Part shown: positions 7,720 to 15,419 of the stretch, piece by piece
Layout: every line of letters begins with the position of its first letter
How positions within the stretch are numbered: the stretch's first letter is position 1
Assembly: GCA_050732995.1 (NCBI GenBank)
Contig: JBOHSA010000155.1
Location: 1-20,607, forward strand
Reading direction: 5' to 3'
DNA length: 20,607 bases
Origin: JBOHSA01 sp050732995
GTDB lineage: Bacteria; Gemmatimonadota; Gemmatimonadetes; Gemmatimonadales; GWC2-71-9
The notes under the pieces: model-generated
Databases searched by the model: none
The model's input: only the letters and a program-made list of their open reading frames with translations
Told to the model about the DNA's origin: nothing
Made by a program: the position numbers and the translations under genes

Positions 7720-8224
7720 TTACGGACGCCGCAATACCGGCCGCTCCGGCGCCAGCTCGCACGCCAGCGCCGCCAACCGGTCCGCCAGCCCTTCCAGCTC
7801 GCGCCGCTCGCGATTGACGGTGCGGCCATACACGGTCCGGGCCGTCACGTACGTCGTCGCGAGCCACATCGGGATGATCACACCGAGGGCGATCGGCGGG
7901 AAATGGAGCGCGCCGACGAGGATGCCCATGATCGGACCCATGCCGCCGCCGATACCACCCCAGATCGCGCCGACCGACGGCGCCAGGTTCTCCCGGATCG
8001 CGATCCGGGTCCGGCCGCCACGCACCGAGACCGAGATCTCGAGGTCGCGGCGACGCGGAGGAAGGCCGCGAGCCCGGGGAGCAGGACCTTCAGCGCGACC
8101 TCGCGGCGATGCTTGTGGTCATAGGAAAGGTAGACCGTGGCCATGCCGCCGCGGCCCAGGACCCGGCGAGCTCGTAGCGCTCGGCAAGCGCGGTCTGGAG
8201 GTCGGCGGGGAGGTCGGTGGTCAC
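7720..8224 (-). pseudogene. Ser/Thr protein kinase relic: N-terminus joined to a membrane C-terminus
   Basis: Read on the minus strand from a GTG at 8224, the first frame gives 'LPADLQTALAERYELAG', the usual start of Gemmatimonadota-type kinases. At about 8160 the frame breaks; one missing G in a GGG run would restore it. The next frame gives the glycine loop and catalytic-lysine strand, 'GRGGMATVYLSYDHKHRR' then 'VALKVLLPGLAA'. After only these ~50 residues a third frame takes over: 'RDLEISVSVRGGRTRIAIRE', two glycine-rich or hydrophobic membrane-like segments and the basic tail 'ERPVLRRP', ending TAA at 7720. The catalytic loop (HRD), DFG and the rest of the kinase domain are absent. It cannot be an active kinase. 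The C-terminal 101 residues might still be expressed as a small membrane protein. Confidence 0.72.
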
Positions 8225-8301
8225 GGAGCCGGAATATAGAGACAAAGCCCCACACCGGAACTCGGTGTCGCCGCGGCGCCCTGGGCGAGCGTGCCGCCGA
8301 T

Positions 8302-9723
8302 TCAGGCCCGCGCGGGCTCGATGTCGACCCGTATGTCGCGCCACCTCCCCTGGCGGAACCGGAGCACGCTCAGCCCGCACCGCGTCAGGTGGCCGACCAG
8401 GATCGCGGTCCAGATCTCCGCGGGCCGGAGCCCGCCGCTCGCCTGGAACAGCGCGCACAAGCCGAGCGGCACCACGATCTGGGACACGATCGAGATATAG
8501 AGCGGCGAGCGCGTGTCGCCGGTCCCCTGGAGACCGCCGGTATACGTGAGGGCCACGGTGATGAACAGCCCCGACACGGACAGGAACCCGAGCAGCTGCG
8601 TTCCGATGTCCGTCACCACCGGGTCGTCCATGCCGAACAGCGCGAAGAGCTGGCGGGGGATCGTGAGGAACAGGGTGCCGACGACGGCCGCTACGCTGAG
8701 CCCGATCCCCGCGGCCACGTGCACGCCGTGCACCGCGCGATCCGGGCGGCCGGCGCCCAGGTTCTGGCCCGCGACCGCGGCGGCCGCACCCATCAGCCCC
8801 ACCGAAGTCCAGGTGATGAGCGAGAACAGCTCGGAGTAGCCCACGGCGTAGGCGGCCTGGGCCTCGGCGCTCTGCTCGAGCGAGCCGATGAAGCGCAACA
8901 GCAACACGCCCGCCACGTTCATCGCGATGCCCTGAAAGCCGGTGGGGAGGCCGAAGCGGAACAGCGCGCGGATGATCCCCCAATCGGGCCGCCAGTCCAT
9001 GCCGCGGGGCCATCGCACCACCAGGCGCCCGGAGCAGAGCAGGTACACGGCGAGCGCGCTGACCACACCGCCCGCAACCACCGTGCCGAGCGCCGCGCCC
9101 GCCGTCCCGAGGCGCGGGATCGGCCCGAGGCCGCGGATGAGGATCACGTTGAGCACGACGTTCAACACCGTGAGCAAGACGCCCAGGCGCAGGGGGGTGC
9201 GGGCGTCGCCCGCTGAGCGGAGCGCCCCGCCCATCATGAAGAACAGCAGCATGCCCGCGCTGAACACGAACATGATTCGCAAGTACGGCAGCGCCTCGGC
9301 CCGCACGGCGGGGGTGGCGTTCACGAGGCCGAGCAGAGACGGCGCGAGGAAGTAGCCCAGGGGCGCCAGAATGCCACCGGCCAACCCCAGGGCCGCCAGG
9401 AACGCCTGGTACACGGTGCGATTGACCTTGTCCACCTCGCCCGCGCCGGCGAAGCGCGCGACCAGCACGGCCATCCCGCTGAACAGGGATGTGACGAATA
9501 CGATCACGACGAGGAAGATTTGAAAGGCGACGCCAACGGCGGCGTTCCCCGTGTAGCCCACGAAGCGCCCGACCATGATATGGTCCACGATGCCCTGGAG
9601 CCCGCCGATGATGTTCTGCAGCATCGTGGGCCAGGCGATCATCCAGACGGCTCGATGGATCGGGCCCTCGACGATCGAGCGGTCGAAGGGCCGCGCAGCG
9701 GGCCGGGGGGTGGGGGTGGTCAT
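8302..9723 (-). CDS. MATE-family multidrug/Na+ efflux transporter
   Basis: This 473-residue inner-membrane transporter has about 12 hydrophobic helices in two MatE halves. Recognisable parts are 'VWMIAWPTMLQNIIGGL', 'VDHIMVGRFVG' and 'AGMLLFFMMGGALRSAGDAR' in the first half. In the second half they are 'FRFGLPTGFQGIAM', 'AAAAVAGQNLGAGRPDRAV' and 'TYTGGLQGTGDTRSPLYIS'. The paired '(R/Q)(S/G)(A/T)GD(A/T)R' loops are typical of the family. MATE proteins export cationic drugs or other amphiphiles in exchange for H+ or Na+; the substrate is not predictable here. I chose ATG 9723 because the transporter begins soon after it; an upstream ATG at 9789 in the same frame would add 22 residues of low-complexity sequence. 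No strong Shine-Dalgarno precedes 9723. The gene looks intact. Confidence 0.93.
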   Translation of the reverse strand: MTTPTPRPAARPFDRSIVEGPIHRAVWMIAWPTMLQNIIGGLQGIVDHIMVGRFVGYTGNAAVGVAFQIFLVVIVFVTSLFSGMAVLVARFAGAGEVDKVNRTVYQAFLAALGLAGGILAPLGYFLAPSLLGLVNATPAVRAEALPYLRIMFVFSAGMLLFFMMGGALRSAGDARTPLRLGVLLTVLNVVLNVILIRGLGPIPRLGTAGAALGTVVAGGVVSALAVYLLCSGRLVVRWPRGMDWRPDWGIIRALFRFGLPTGFQGIAMNVAGVLLLRFIGSLEQSAEAQAAYAVGYSELFSLITWTSVGLMGAAAAVAGQNLGAGRPDRAVHGVHVAAGIGLSVAAVVGTLFLTIPRQLFALFGMDDPVVTDIGTQLLGFLSVSGLFITVALTYTGGLQGTGDTRSPLYISIVSQIVVPLGLCALFQASGGLRPAEIWTAILVGHLTRCGLSVLRFRQGRWRDIRVDIEPARA

Positions 9724-9826
9724 GAGGTGGACAGATGATACCGGGGTGGGGGCCGGTGCGCCAAGCCTCAGCGGCGCGAAGCTCGGCATATATTCTCCTC
9801 GACCGCGTTCTCACCGGAGACCGCAC

Positions 9827-9994
9827 ATGTGGCTGGCCGCTGTCATCGGCGCCGTCGTGCGGGACTTCAACACCGCGATCGCGCAGTTCCCCGCCAATCT
9901 CGTGGCCGGCCTGATGGGAGTTCGGCCCCGCGAGTTCTTTGGTCTGGACGACCGCACGGAGCGAGCCGTGCCCCGCGTGGCGACCGGCGCATGA
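9827..9994 (+). pseudogene. lemA relic (start and C-terminus only)
   Basis: This is a 55-codon open frame. Residues ~12-45 ('RDFNTAIAQFPANLVAGLMG', then VRPREFF) are the conserved C-terminal end of LemA, a membrane-anchored helical protein of ~185-200 residues. The first 11 residues (MWLAAVIGAVV) look like the beginning of the LemA membrane helix. The ~130-residue helical body that normally lies between is missing. The TGA overlaps the ATG of the DUF2207 gene (ATGA at 9991-9994), as expected for translational coupling, and lemA next to a DUF2207/TPM-type gene is a common arrangement. This supports a true ancestral lemA locus that has lost its middle. A short expressed peptide cannot be excluded. 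Confidence 0.72.
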
Positions 9995-10884
9995 ACCATC
10001 GCTTAGTCCTCGGGCTGCTCGCGGCCGCCTGCGCCGCGGCCACGCCCGCGACCGCGCAACGCTCGTACGCCATCGAGCGGTTCGACGCGACGATCCAGGT
10101 CGAACGCGGTGGCGACATCCGCGTGACCGAGTCGATCGTCGTCCGGTTCACCGGCTCGTGGAACGGGATCTACCGCAGCATCCCGGTCATGTACCGCACG
10201 GCGCAGGGCTTGAACTGGACGCTGGGGCTCGATCTCGGGGGCGCGACGGACGACGAGTTCTACACCGAGCTGCCCAAGATCAAGACGAGCATCTTCGGTC
10301 GCCTGCTCGAACGCGGCTGGTACCACGCGCGGCCCGATCACGTGCGCGCCCGATGGGGGGCCGGCGGGGTCCTGCTGGGCGGCGTGCTCGGCGTCCTGGG
10401 CGCCGCCGTCGCCGATCGCTTCCTGTTGACCCCCGTGCCGTTCATCGTGGCGGGGGCGCTCATGGCGCTGATCGTGGTCGGATTCGGCCTCGTCATGCCC
10501 GCCCGCACGGTCGCCGGGGCGCGAGCGCTGGAGCACGTGCTCGGCTTCGAGGAGTTCCTGCGGCGCGTCGAGGCCGAGCACTTGAAGCGCGTCATCATCG
10601 GGCATCCGGAGCTGTTCGACCGCTTTCTGCCGTTCGCGATGGCCTTCGGCGTGGAGAAGAAATGGGCGCGGGCGTTCGAGGGCATTTACACGGAGCCGCC
10701 CCAATGGTACGTCGGCCCAAGCGGTGCGCACTTCAGTGTGAGCGGGTTCTCGAGCAGCCTGGCCGATCCGTCGGGCACGGCCGGCTCGGCGTTGTCGTCC
10801 TCGCCCCGGAGCTCCAGCGGCTCGGGATTCAGCGGCGGATCGTCGGGGGGCGGCGGCGGGGGGGGGGGCGGCGGGGCGTTCTGA
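9991..10884 (+). CDS. DUF2207 membrane protein, shortened internally
   Basis: This 297-residue open frame overlaps the lemA relic by ATGA. Residues 1-23 are a signal peptide ending ATAQ. The next part, 'YAIERFDATIQVERGGDIRV' and 'SWNGIYRSIPVMYRT', is the start of the DUF2207 domain. After 'GLNWTLGLDL' (~residue 80) the sequence jumps to 'FYTELPKIKTSIFGRLLERG', which in relatives lies near the C-terminal cytoplasmic part. Then come two membrane helices (~residues 125-170), 'GFEEFLRRVEAEHLKR' and a Ser/Gly tail ending in an 11-G run (10858-10868). Relatives are about 550-650 residues, so roughly 280 are absent: most of the DUF2207 domain and the following helix. The frame is kept across the join. 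Family assignment is firm; whether the product works is doubtful. Confidence 0.78.
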   Translation: MNHRLVLGLLAAACAAATPATAQRSYAIERFDATIQVERGGDIRVTESIVVRFTGSWNGIYRSIPVMYRTAQGLNWTLGLDLGGATDDEFYTELPKIKTSIFGRLLERGWYHARPDHVRARWGAGGVLLGGVLGVLGAAVADRFLLTPVPFIVAGALMALIVVGFGLVMPARTVAGARALEHVLGFEEFLRRVEAEHLKRVIIGHPELFDRFLPFAMAFGVEKKWARAFEGIYTEPPQWYVGPSGAHFSVSGFSSSLADPSGTAGSALSSSPRSSSGSGFSGGSSGGGGGGGGGGAF

Positions 10885-10899
10885 GAGCCAGACGCCGCC

Positions 10900-11163
10900 T
10901 CATTCCAGTGGCAGGACCTGCACGTCCGCGGCCCCGGTCGCGTCATACCACAGCCGCACCCGCCACGGGCGGCAGCACACCTGGCAGTCCTCGACATATT
11001 CTTGCGCCCGTCCGCCCGCCGGATCGAGCGCGATGCTCATCGTGTCGCCGCAGTGCGGGCAGGTGACCTCGGCCTCCGTGTCCAGGGCGGCGTCCGACGG
11101 ATCGCCGTCCTCGGAGGACTCGGCCTCGTCGCTCCAATCGGCGGCACCGGCTGAGGGAGACAT
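10900..11163 (-). CDS. CPXCG-motif cysteine-rich small protein
   Basis: This is an 87-residue protein. The C-terminal half is the CPXCG family: 'VTCPHCGDTMSIALDP' followed by 'QEYVEDCQVCCRPWRVRL'. The two cysteine pairs (CPHC and CQVC) should bind one zinc as a ribbon. The first ~33 residues are acidic and probably disordered (rich in Asp, Glu, Ser, Ala), longer than in the shortest relatives. Function of the family is not established. ATG 11163 was chosen as the first start. It converges on the DUF2207 gene with about 15 bases between stops. Confidence 0.82.
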   Translation of the reverse strand: MSPSAGAADWSDEAESSEDGDPSDAALDTEAEVTCPHCGDTMSIALDPAGGRAQEYVEDCQVCCRPWRVRLWYDATGAADVQVLPLE

Positions 11164-11249
11164 GGGTTGCGGGGGAATCTAGTAGAGGGGACGCGTCGGA
11201 AGGGCAGCGGGTGGTGCCCGGCGCAGGACTCCGGCTTGGCGACGCCGGG

Positions 11250-11430
11250 CGGTCCGGGAACGATCGTCCGGTGGCGCGGGCCAGTACCTCGCCCGCGAGA
11301 TTCGGGTTGATCGAGCAATACACGGCTTGCGCGCCCGGATCGCGCAGCATCTTGAGATCCAGCACGATCCGCATCCAGTCGGGGTTGGTGTGCTTCGTGA
11401 CGGGTTCCACGCGGAAGTTGAGGTCTAGCG
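11250..11430 (-). pseudogene. Unidentified gene fragment
   Basis: The minus strand reads 'DLNFRVEPVTKHTNPDWMRI' and continues 'VLDLKMLRDPGAQAVYCSIN' then 'PNLAGEVLARATG', which looks like real protein. After this it decays into Ser/Pro-rich frame noise before any stop and would run into the CPXCG gene. A TGA lies a few codons upstream, and the only usable start would be a GTG at 11410 without a clear ribosome site. I could not name the family. Confidence 0.35.
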
Positions 11431-11550
11431 CTCGATGCCCAGCGAATCAAGTATGTCAGCAGCACCGACTCCGTTCGATCCTGCCTGTAGATCCGGGCGA
11501 TGCGTCGTTCCGGGTCAATGACCCAGACGCGTCGACGTCGGACAGCCGCG
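11425..11550 (-). pseudogene. Uma2-family nuclease-like fragment (C-terminal region)
   Basis: The minus strand reads 'RVWVIDPERRIARIYRQDRT' plus ESVL. This is the late strand pair of Uma2-family (PD-(D/E)XK-like) proteins, usually written 'VWVVDPERRTATVYR'. Immediately after, a shifted frame gives 'AADILDSLGIER' and a TAG at 11425-11427, a plausible Uma2 C-terminus. The catalytic N-terminal two thirds and the segment between the two pieces are missing. It is a relic only. Confidence 0.5.
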
Positions 11551-11585
11551 CATCCGCCGAAAGGGAGCGCGTGGCGGGGCGGCGG

Positions 11586-11790
11586 CGCACGGTGAGCCCG
11601 CGCCGAGGTCGGTGAACCACGCGCCGATGAAGCCCCTGGGCTCGACCGACATCTGCCATTCGGACGCGCCGGCGCGTCCTGGCGGCCGCCACCACGCCCG
11701 CACGCGCGTGTGGAGCGCCACGAACCGGATAGGGTCATTGGCGATCCACCCCGTCGAGGGTCCGGCGGCCACGCCGAATCCCCACCGCCG
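11586..11790 (-). pseudogene. Unidentified gene fragment
   Basis: The minus strand reads 'RWGFGVAAGPSTGWIANDPI', 'RFVALHTRVRAWW' and 'WQMSVEPRGFIGAWFTDLG'. The aromatic, turn-rich composition looks like natural protein, unlike the Arg/Pro-rich shadow frames around it. No start with a ribosome site and no clean stop belong to it, and the family was not recognised. It lies in the same orientation between the Uma2 fragment and the outer-membrane-protein fragment. Confidence 0.3.
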
Positions 11791-11829
11791 GTGCCGACCA
11801 GAGCACCCTGGTGACGCCCGTCGCACGCC

Positions 11830-12245
11830 TCAGCGGTGCGTCGGCAGCGTGAACAGCACACCCAATTGCGGCTCCCAGTCGGTGGCGAGCGACGTGAGAC
11901 CTATTTCCTGATTGAATCGGATGAACACACGGGGCGAGATGTGCCATTGGGCCTCGGTAATGAGCGACACTTCGTCCACACCACCCGCACCCTGCACAGC
12001 CGCGAACACTCGCCACGACGGGGAGAGTCGTTTCAAGTACTCGATGGCATACTCTCCCGGGTTGAAATGCGTGCTCGACGCGCTCTCATAGATCACCGCG
12101 GCGCGCGCGGTGAGGGTTCCCCATGAGAACAGTTCCGCGCCTTCTTGCGCACCGGCATCGCCCTCGGTGGGCGAGAGCTCAGGCTGATGTCGGAGGTGGC
12201 GCGGAACCGTTTCGCGACGCCGAGGCGCAATTGACCCGCCGATCA
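11830..12245 (-). pseudogene. Outer-membrane beta-barrel protein, frameshifted C-terminal fragment
   Basis: The last ~100 residues of this minus-strand frame are a convincing barrel end: 'FSWGTLTARAAVIYESASST', 'YAIEYLKRLSPSWRVFAAVQ', 'EAQWHISPRVFIRFNQEIGL' and the final strand 'WEPQLGVLFTLPTHR' before the stop at 11830. Just upstream another frame supplies an earlier strand, 'GQLRLGVAKRFRATSDISLS', so there is a frameshift near 12165-12185. A TGA stands directly in front of that strand. No signal peptide or start is present. It is therefore the 3' third of a lost outer-membrane protein gene. The specific family could not be named. Confidence 0.6.
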
Positions 12246-12280
12246 CCCCGACCCCCGGCCACCCGGCCGACCGCACGCAC

Positions 12281-14911
12281 CTACGCGCTCTTGGCGGCGC
12301 TCTCCTGCCGGAGCTGTGCGACCGCCGCACGCACCTTGTCGGTGATCTCCCGCTCTTCACGCAGCGTGGCGATGAGCGCCTCCGCCTGCTTGGTGTGGAA
12401 CTCGAGCGACCCCGTCTGCTCGACGACCTGATCCATCAACGCCTTCTGGCCGTGGAGCGTCTCGAGGCTAGACTGCATGTCCGCCAGCAGCCCCTCGACC
12501 CGGCCGAGCCGTTGCTCGGCCTGTTCGACCTGCCGCTTGCGGTGGTCCAGCCCATTGGCGGCGTCGTGCACGTGGCTCACCAGACCCAGCACGGTCTCGA
12601 GCGTGGCGCGGGTCTGGGTGACTTCCTCCTTTGCGGCGGCGATGGACCGCACGTCGTCGACCGTCCGCTCCGCCACCTCGAGCAAGCGGTGCATGTCCGC
12701 TTGGAGGGCGTCGAGGGTCCCTTGCCGCTGCGTGACTTGCTCGAGCGACCGCGTCAAGTGCGACTCGACCGCTTCCCACTTCGCGAGCCGCTCCTCGAAT
12801 TGAGCCATCCGCTTCTGCGCGAAGCGCAGGCTCCCGGCGCGGGTGTCGAGGTCGTCGAGCGTCGCCGTGAGCTCGGTGAGCCGACCGCCGGCGGTCGCGA
12901 GCACCCCGGTGAGCTGCCCCGCGCGCTCGTCCAACTGCTGCGCCGCGGCGGCCGCCTGCTCCCGGAGCTGGGACGCCTGCTCCAGGTGCTCGGTCGCCTT
13001 GTCCAGCGCGCCCTGCCGCAGCTCCAGCTCCTGGCCTAGAGCGCGGGTGCGCTCCGCGAGCCCTTCGATGTTCTGCGCGCGGGCCTCGAGCGACGCGACG
13101 GTGGCGTCCACGGCGGCCACCCGGCGCTCCGCACGCTCGGCGGTGGCGACGGCGGTCGGGACCAGCTTCTCGATGCGCGCGGCCTCATCGGCGTGGGCCG
13201 TCAGCGCCATGAATCGCTCGTCCGCGCCCTCCATGCGGGTGAGGAGGCCACGGCTGCGCTCGTCGAGCTGCGTCCCGAGCGAGGCGAGCTCGGACAGGCG
13301 CGTGTTCAGGTCCTCGACGAGGTGGCTTCGCGCCGCGATCTGCGTCATGGACTGCGACAGCCGGTCGGCTTCGCCCCGTACCGCCTCGACCGTCGGCTTG
13401 ATCTCTTCCACGGCGGCGAGCTCGCCGCGCAGCGCGTTGACCGAGTCGGTCACGCCGGCCAGCCACGCCTTCGTGGCGGCCTGGCCCTCGCGCGCCCGCG
13501 CCATCTCGCCCGCGGCGACCTGCACCTGCTCGATCGCGCCCTTGACGGTTTCGTGCGTGCCCTTGAGGCTTGCGACATCCTGCAAGACCGCTGCGACCGC
13601 GGGCTGCGCCTTCTCGAGCCGCGCCACCCGCTGGGTCATGTCTTCGACCGTCTCGCCGAGCCGACCGGCGTTCGCCTCCACCGCGCGGACCCGCTCGGCC
13701 TGCGTCTCGAGCGCCGCGATGGTTTCCGCGAGGCCGGTGAGCTGCGTCGTCAGGCCGTCTGCCCGCGAGCGCACGTCCGCGATGGTGCGGCTCGACTCCT
13801 CGAGCGCCCGGAAGCGCGCCTCCATGTCCGTGAGCCCGCCGCGGAGATCGAGGATCCGCTGCCCGACCGCGTCGAGCCCCTGGTTCTCGAGCTCGAAGCG
13901 CTTGACCGCCCGCTGGACTTCGTCGCGCAGCGCGGCCAACCGGCCGCGGAGCTCCTCGTCGGCGCGCTTCGCGTCGTCGTGATGGGCGCTGATCTCCTTC
14001 GTGCGCTCAAGCACGTCGCCATGCAGCGTCTTAAGCTCGGTGACCTTGGCTTCGAGCTCGCCCAGGCCCTTCGCGCCGTCCTCATGCTTGCGGATCTTGG
14101 CGTCGACCTCGCGCATGAGTTCGTGGAGGTGGGCCACCTGGCCGGTGGCGCGCTCGACGATCTCGCGTTGCTGCTCGAGCGCCGAGACCTTCTGGGCGAC
14201 GGCATCGGCAAGGGACTTGAGGGTCGTGAGCTGGCGCTTGGTCTGCGCCGCGTCGGCCGCAGCCTGGGTCAGGTCCTGGAGCGTCTGCCCGAGCGCGGCC
14301 ACGCGCGACTCGGTCGCCGCGACGCCGCCCTGAACCTGCTGCTGCCGGTCCTCAAAGGCGTTGAGCCGGGTGGCGACCGTCTCGCTGGCCCGGCGCAGCT
14401 CTTCCTGGCGCGCACGCACGCGATCGAACCCCTGAGTGACTTCGCGCACCTCGCCCGTCAGCTTGTCCGCGTCCATGCGGAGCGCCTTGAACCCGCCGCC
14501 CAGCTCGAGGAAGCCGGTGAGGTCGTCCTTCAGGGCGAGCGCTTGCTCGAGGGTGCCGCGCAGCTCCTCGATTTCGGTCCGCAACCCCTTCGCGTCTTCC
14601 GAGGTCTGGGTGAGCTGCGTTTCCGTGCGCCGCTGGGTGCGGGAGACAGCTTCGGTCTGCTCGTCCAGGGTGGCCAGCACGGGCATCACCCGCTCGAGGG
14701 CCTTGATGCGCGCCTGCAGCTCGATCACGGTCTTCTGGCCGTCGGCGATCGGCTGCGCGAGCTGCGCCAGGTTTTGGGCAGCCTCCCGCGCCCCGTTGGT
14801 CAGCGCTTCGAACGCAACCCGCTCCCGCTGCATCTGGGCGAGAATAGCGCGGAGCTCGGCAGGAAGCTGCTCCGTCGTGACGTCCTTCCCGAACAGCTTC
14901 CAGGCAGCCAT
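12281..14911 (-). CDS. Long coiled-coil protein of unknown function
   Basis: This 876-residue protein starts at ATG 14911 with a GAGG ribosome site (complement of 14921-14924). After a short N-terminal patch, 'MAAWKLFGKDVTTEQLP', nearly the whole chain is heptad-type helix rich in Ala, Glu, Leu, Arg, Gln and Thr. By eye there are only about six prolines, three tryptophans and no cysteine. Short glycine points (for example 'LELGGGFKALR' around residue 140) may be hinges. There is no signal peptide, no membrane helix, and no Walker A/B, so it is not an SMC-type ATPase. Segments such as 'LEELRGTLEQALALKDDL'-like heptads recur without exact repeats. A cytoplasmic filament, scaffold or spacer role is a guess. 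Codon use matches the neighbours. Convergent or opposite-strand frames inside it are shadows. Confidence 0.85.
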   Translation of the reverse strand: MAAWKLFGKDVTTEQLPAELRAILAQMQRERVAFEALTNGAREAAQNLAQLAQPIADGQKTVIELQARIKALERVMPVLATLDEQTEAVSRTQRRTETQLTQTSEDAKGLRTEIEELRGTLEQALALKDDLTGFLELGGGFKALRMDADKLTGEVREVTQGFDRVRARQEELRRASETVATRLNAFEDRQQQVQGGVAATESRVAALGQTLQDLTQAAADAAQTKRQLTTLKSLADAVAQKVSALEQQREIVERATGQVAHLHELMREVDAKIRKHEDGAKGLGELEAKVTELKTLHGDVLERTKEISAHHDDAKRADEELRGRLAALRDEVQRAVKRFELENQGLDAVGQRILDLRGGLTDMEARFRALEESSRTIADVRSRADGLTTQLTGLAETIAALETQAERVRAVEANAGRLGETVEDMTQRVARLEKAQPAVAAVLQDVASLKGTHETVKGAIEQVQVAAGEMARAREGQAATKAWLAGVTDSVNALRGELAAVEEIKPTVEAVRGEADRLSQSMTQIAARSHLVEDLNTRLSELASLGTQLDERSRGLLTRMEGADERFMALTAHADEAARIEKLVPTAVATAERAERRVAAVDATVASLEARAQNIEGLAERTRALGQELELRQGALDKATEHLEQASQLREQAAAAAQQLDERAGQLTGVLATAGGRLTELTATLDDLDTRAGSLRFAQKRMAQFEERLAKWEAVESHLTRSLEQVTQRQGTLDALQADMHRLLEVAERTVDDVRSIAAAKEEVTQTRATLETVLGLVSHVHDAANGLDHRKRQVEQAEQRLGRVEGLLADMQSSLETLHGQKALMDQVVEQTGSLEFHTKQAEALIATLREEREITDKVRAAVAQLRQESAAKSA

Positions 14912-15320
14912 ATGACTGGTCCTCACAGAAGACGTGGCGCACCGCACGCTGGTGCGGGAGCATGTCTGCGGCGCTGGTGTTGACGATGGGTGACTGCGGT
15001 TCGGGCGGGGCGCACACCCCCTCCGGCGAACGGCGTCAGCCGTGTGCCGCAGTGTGGGCGCACGCCTACAATAGGGCGGACGGCATCCCAGGCGCAAGCG
15101 GCTGCTACGATCGAGGAGGCGTTTTGTTCATTCATCCAACGACGCCCCACATCCGAACTCAATGTGAGGCTTGATCTTCAATCAGTCAGGACGGCGGGAT
15201 TAGACGCGTCCGGCCCGTCAGGGCCGGCGCGCCGCGCAGTGGGGCGAGCGGAGTGGAGGCGCTGCAGGCGCCCGACGCTCAACCCGCGACCACCGGAACC
15301 GGCAGCGACCGCCGAAGGCA
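14912..15320. other. Intergenic region, no supported gene
   Basis: About 400 bases upstream of the coiled-coil gene. Short frames on both strands lack family features or ribosome sites. The part around 15110-15200 is less GC-rich than its surroundings. It should hold the promoter of the coiled-coil gene near its left end, but I found no convincing -35/-10 pair. A strong hairpin lies at 15205-15231 and is listed separately. Confidence 0.4.
15205..15231. other. Strong GC hairpin (inverted repeat)
   Basis: CCGGCCC (15210-15216), loop GTCA, GGGCCGG (15221-15227) is a perfect 7-bp stem. It extends by CGCG/CGCG on the outside if T15209 bulges, giving an 11-bp stem. No T run follows on either strand, so it is not a classical intrinsic terminator. 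It lies between the coiled-coil promoter side and a membrane-protein fragment. Its function is unknown. Confidence 0.5.
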
Positions 15321-15324
15321 AGAC

Positions 15325-15405
15325 ACGCTGACGACCTACTTCAACGGTGAAAAGAACGGCGGCCTTCTGCTGACCGGCATCGGCCTTGTCGGCCTCGCGG
15401 TTCGA
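15325..15405 (+). pseudogene. Small membrane-protein fragment
   Basis: The plus strand reads 'TLTTYFNGEKNGGLLLTGIG' followed by LVGLAV. This is a polar 'YFNGEKNG' lead into a hydrophobic helix, a typical beginning of a small membrane protein. After ~27 residues it turns into Arg/Ser-rich noise and then runs antisense into the 3' end of the hydrolase gene. No ATG or ribosome site sits directly before it. I read it as the N-terminal scrap of a lost gene, with modest confidence. Confidence 0.35.
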
Positions 15406-15419
15406 CCGCAGCGCGCCGG

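Noticed and set aside
10830..10875. Gly-rich repeat as a possible repeat array
   Set aside because: It is the Ser/Gly tail usual for DUF2207/TPM-type membrane proteins, not a separate repeat element.
12395..14983. Long plus-strand open frames inside the coiled-coil gene
   Set aside because: They are antisense shadows of a GC-rich helical gene, and the Leu/Arg/Glu pattern mirrors the minus-strand codons.
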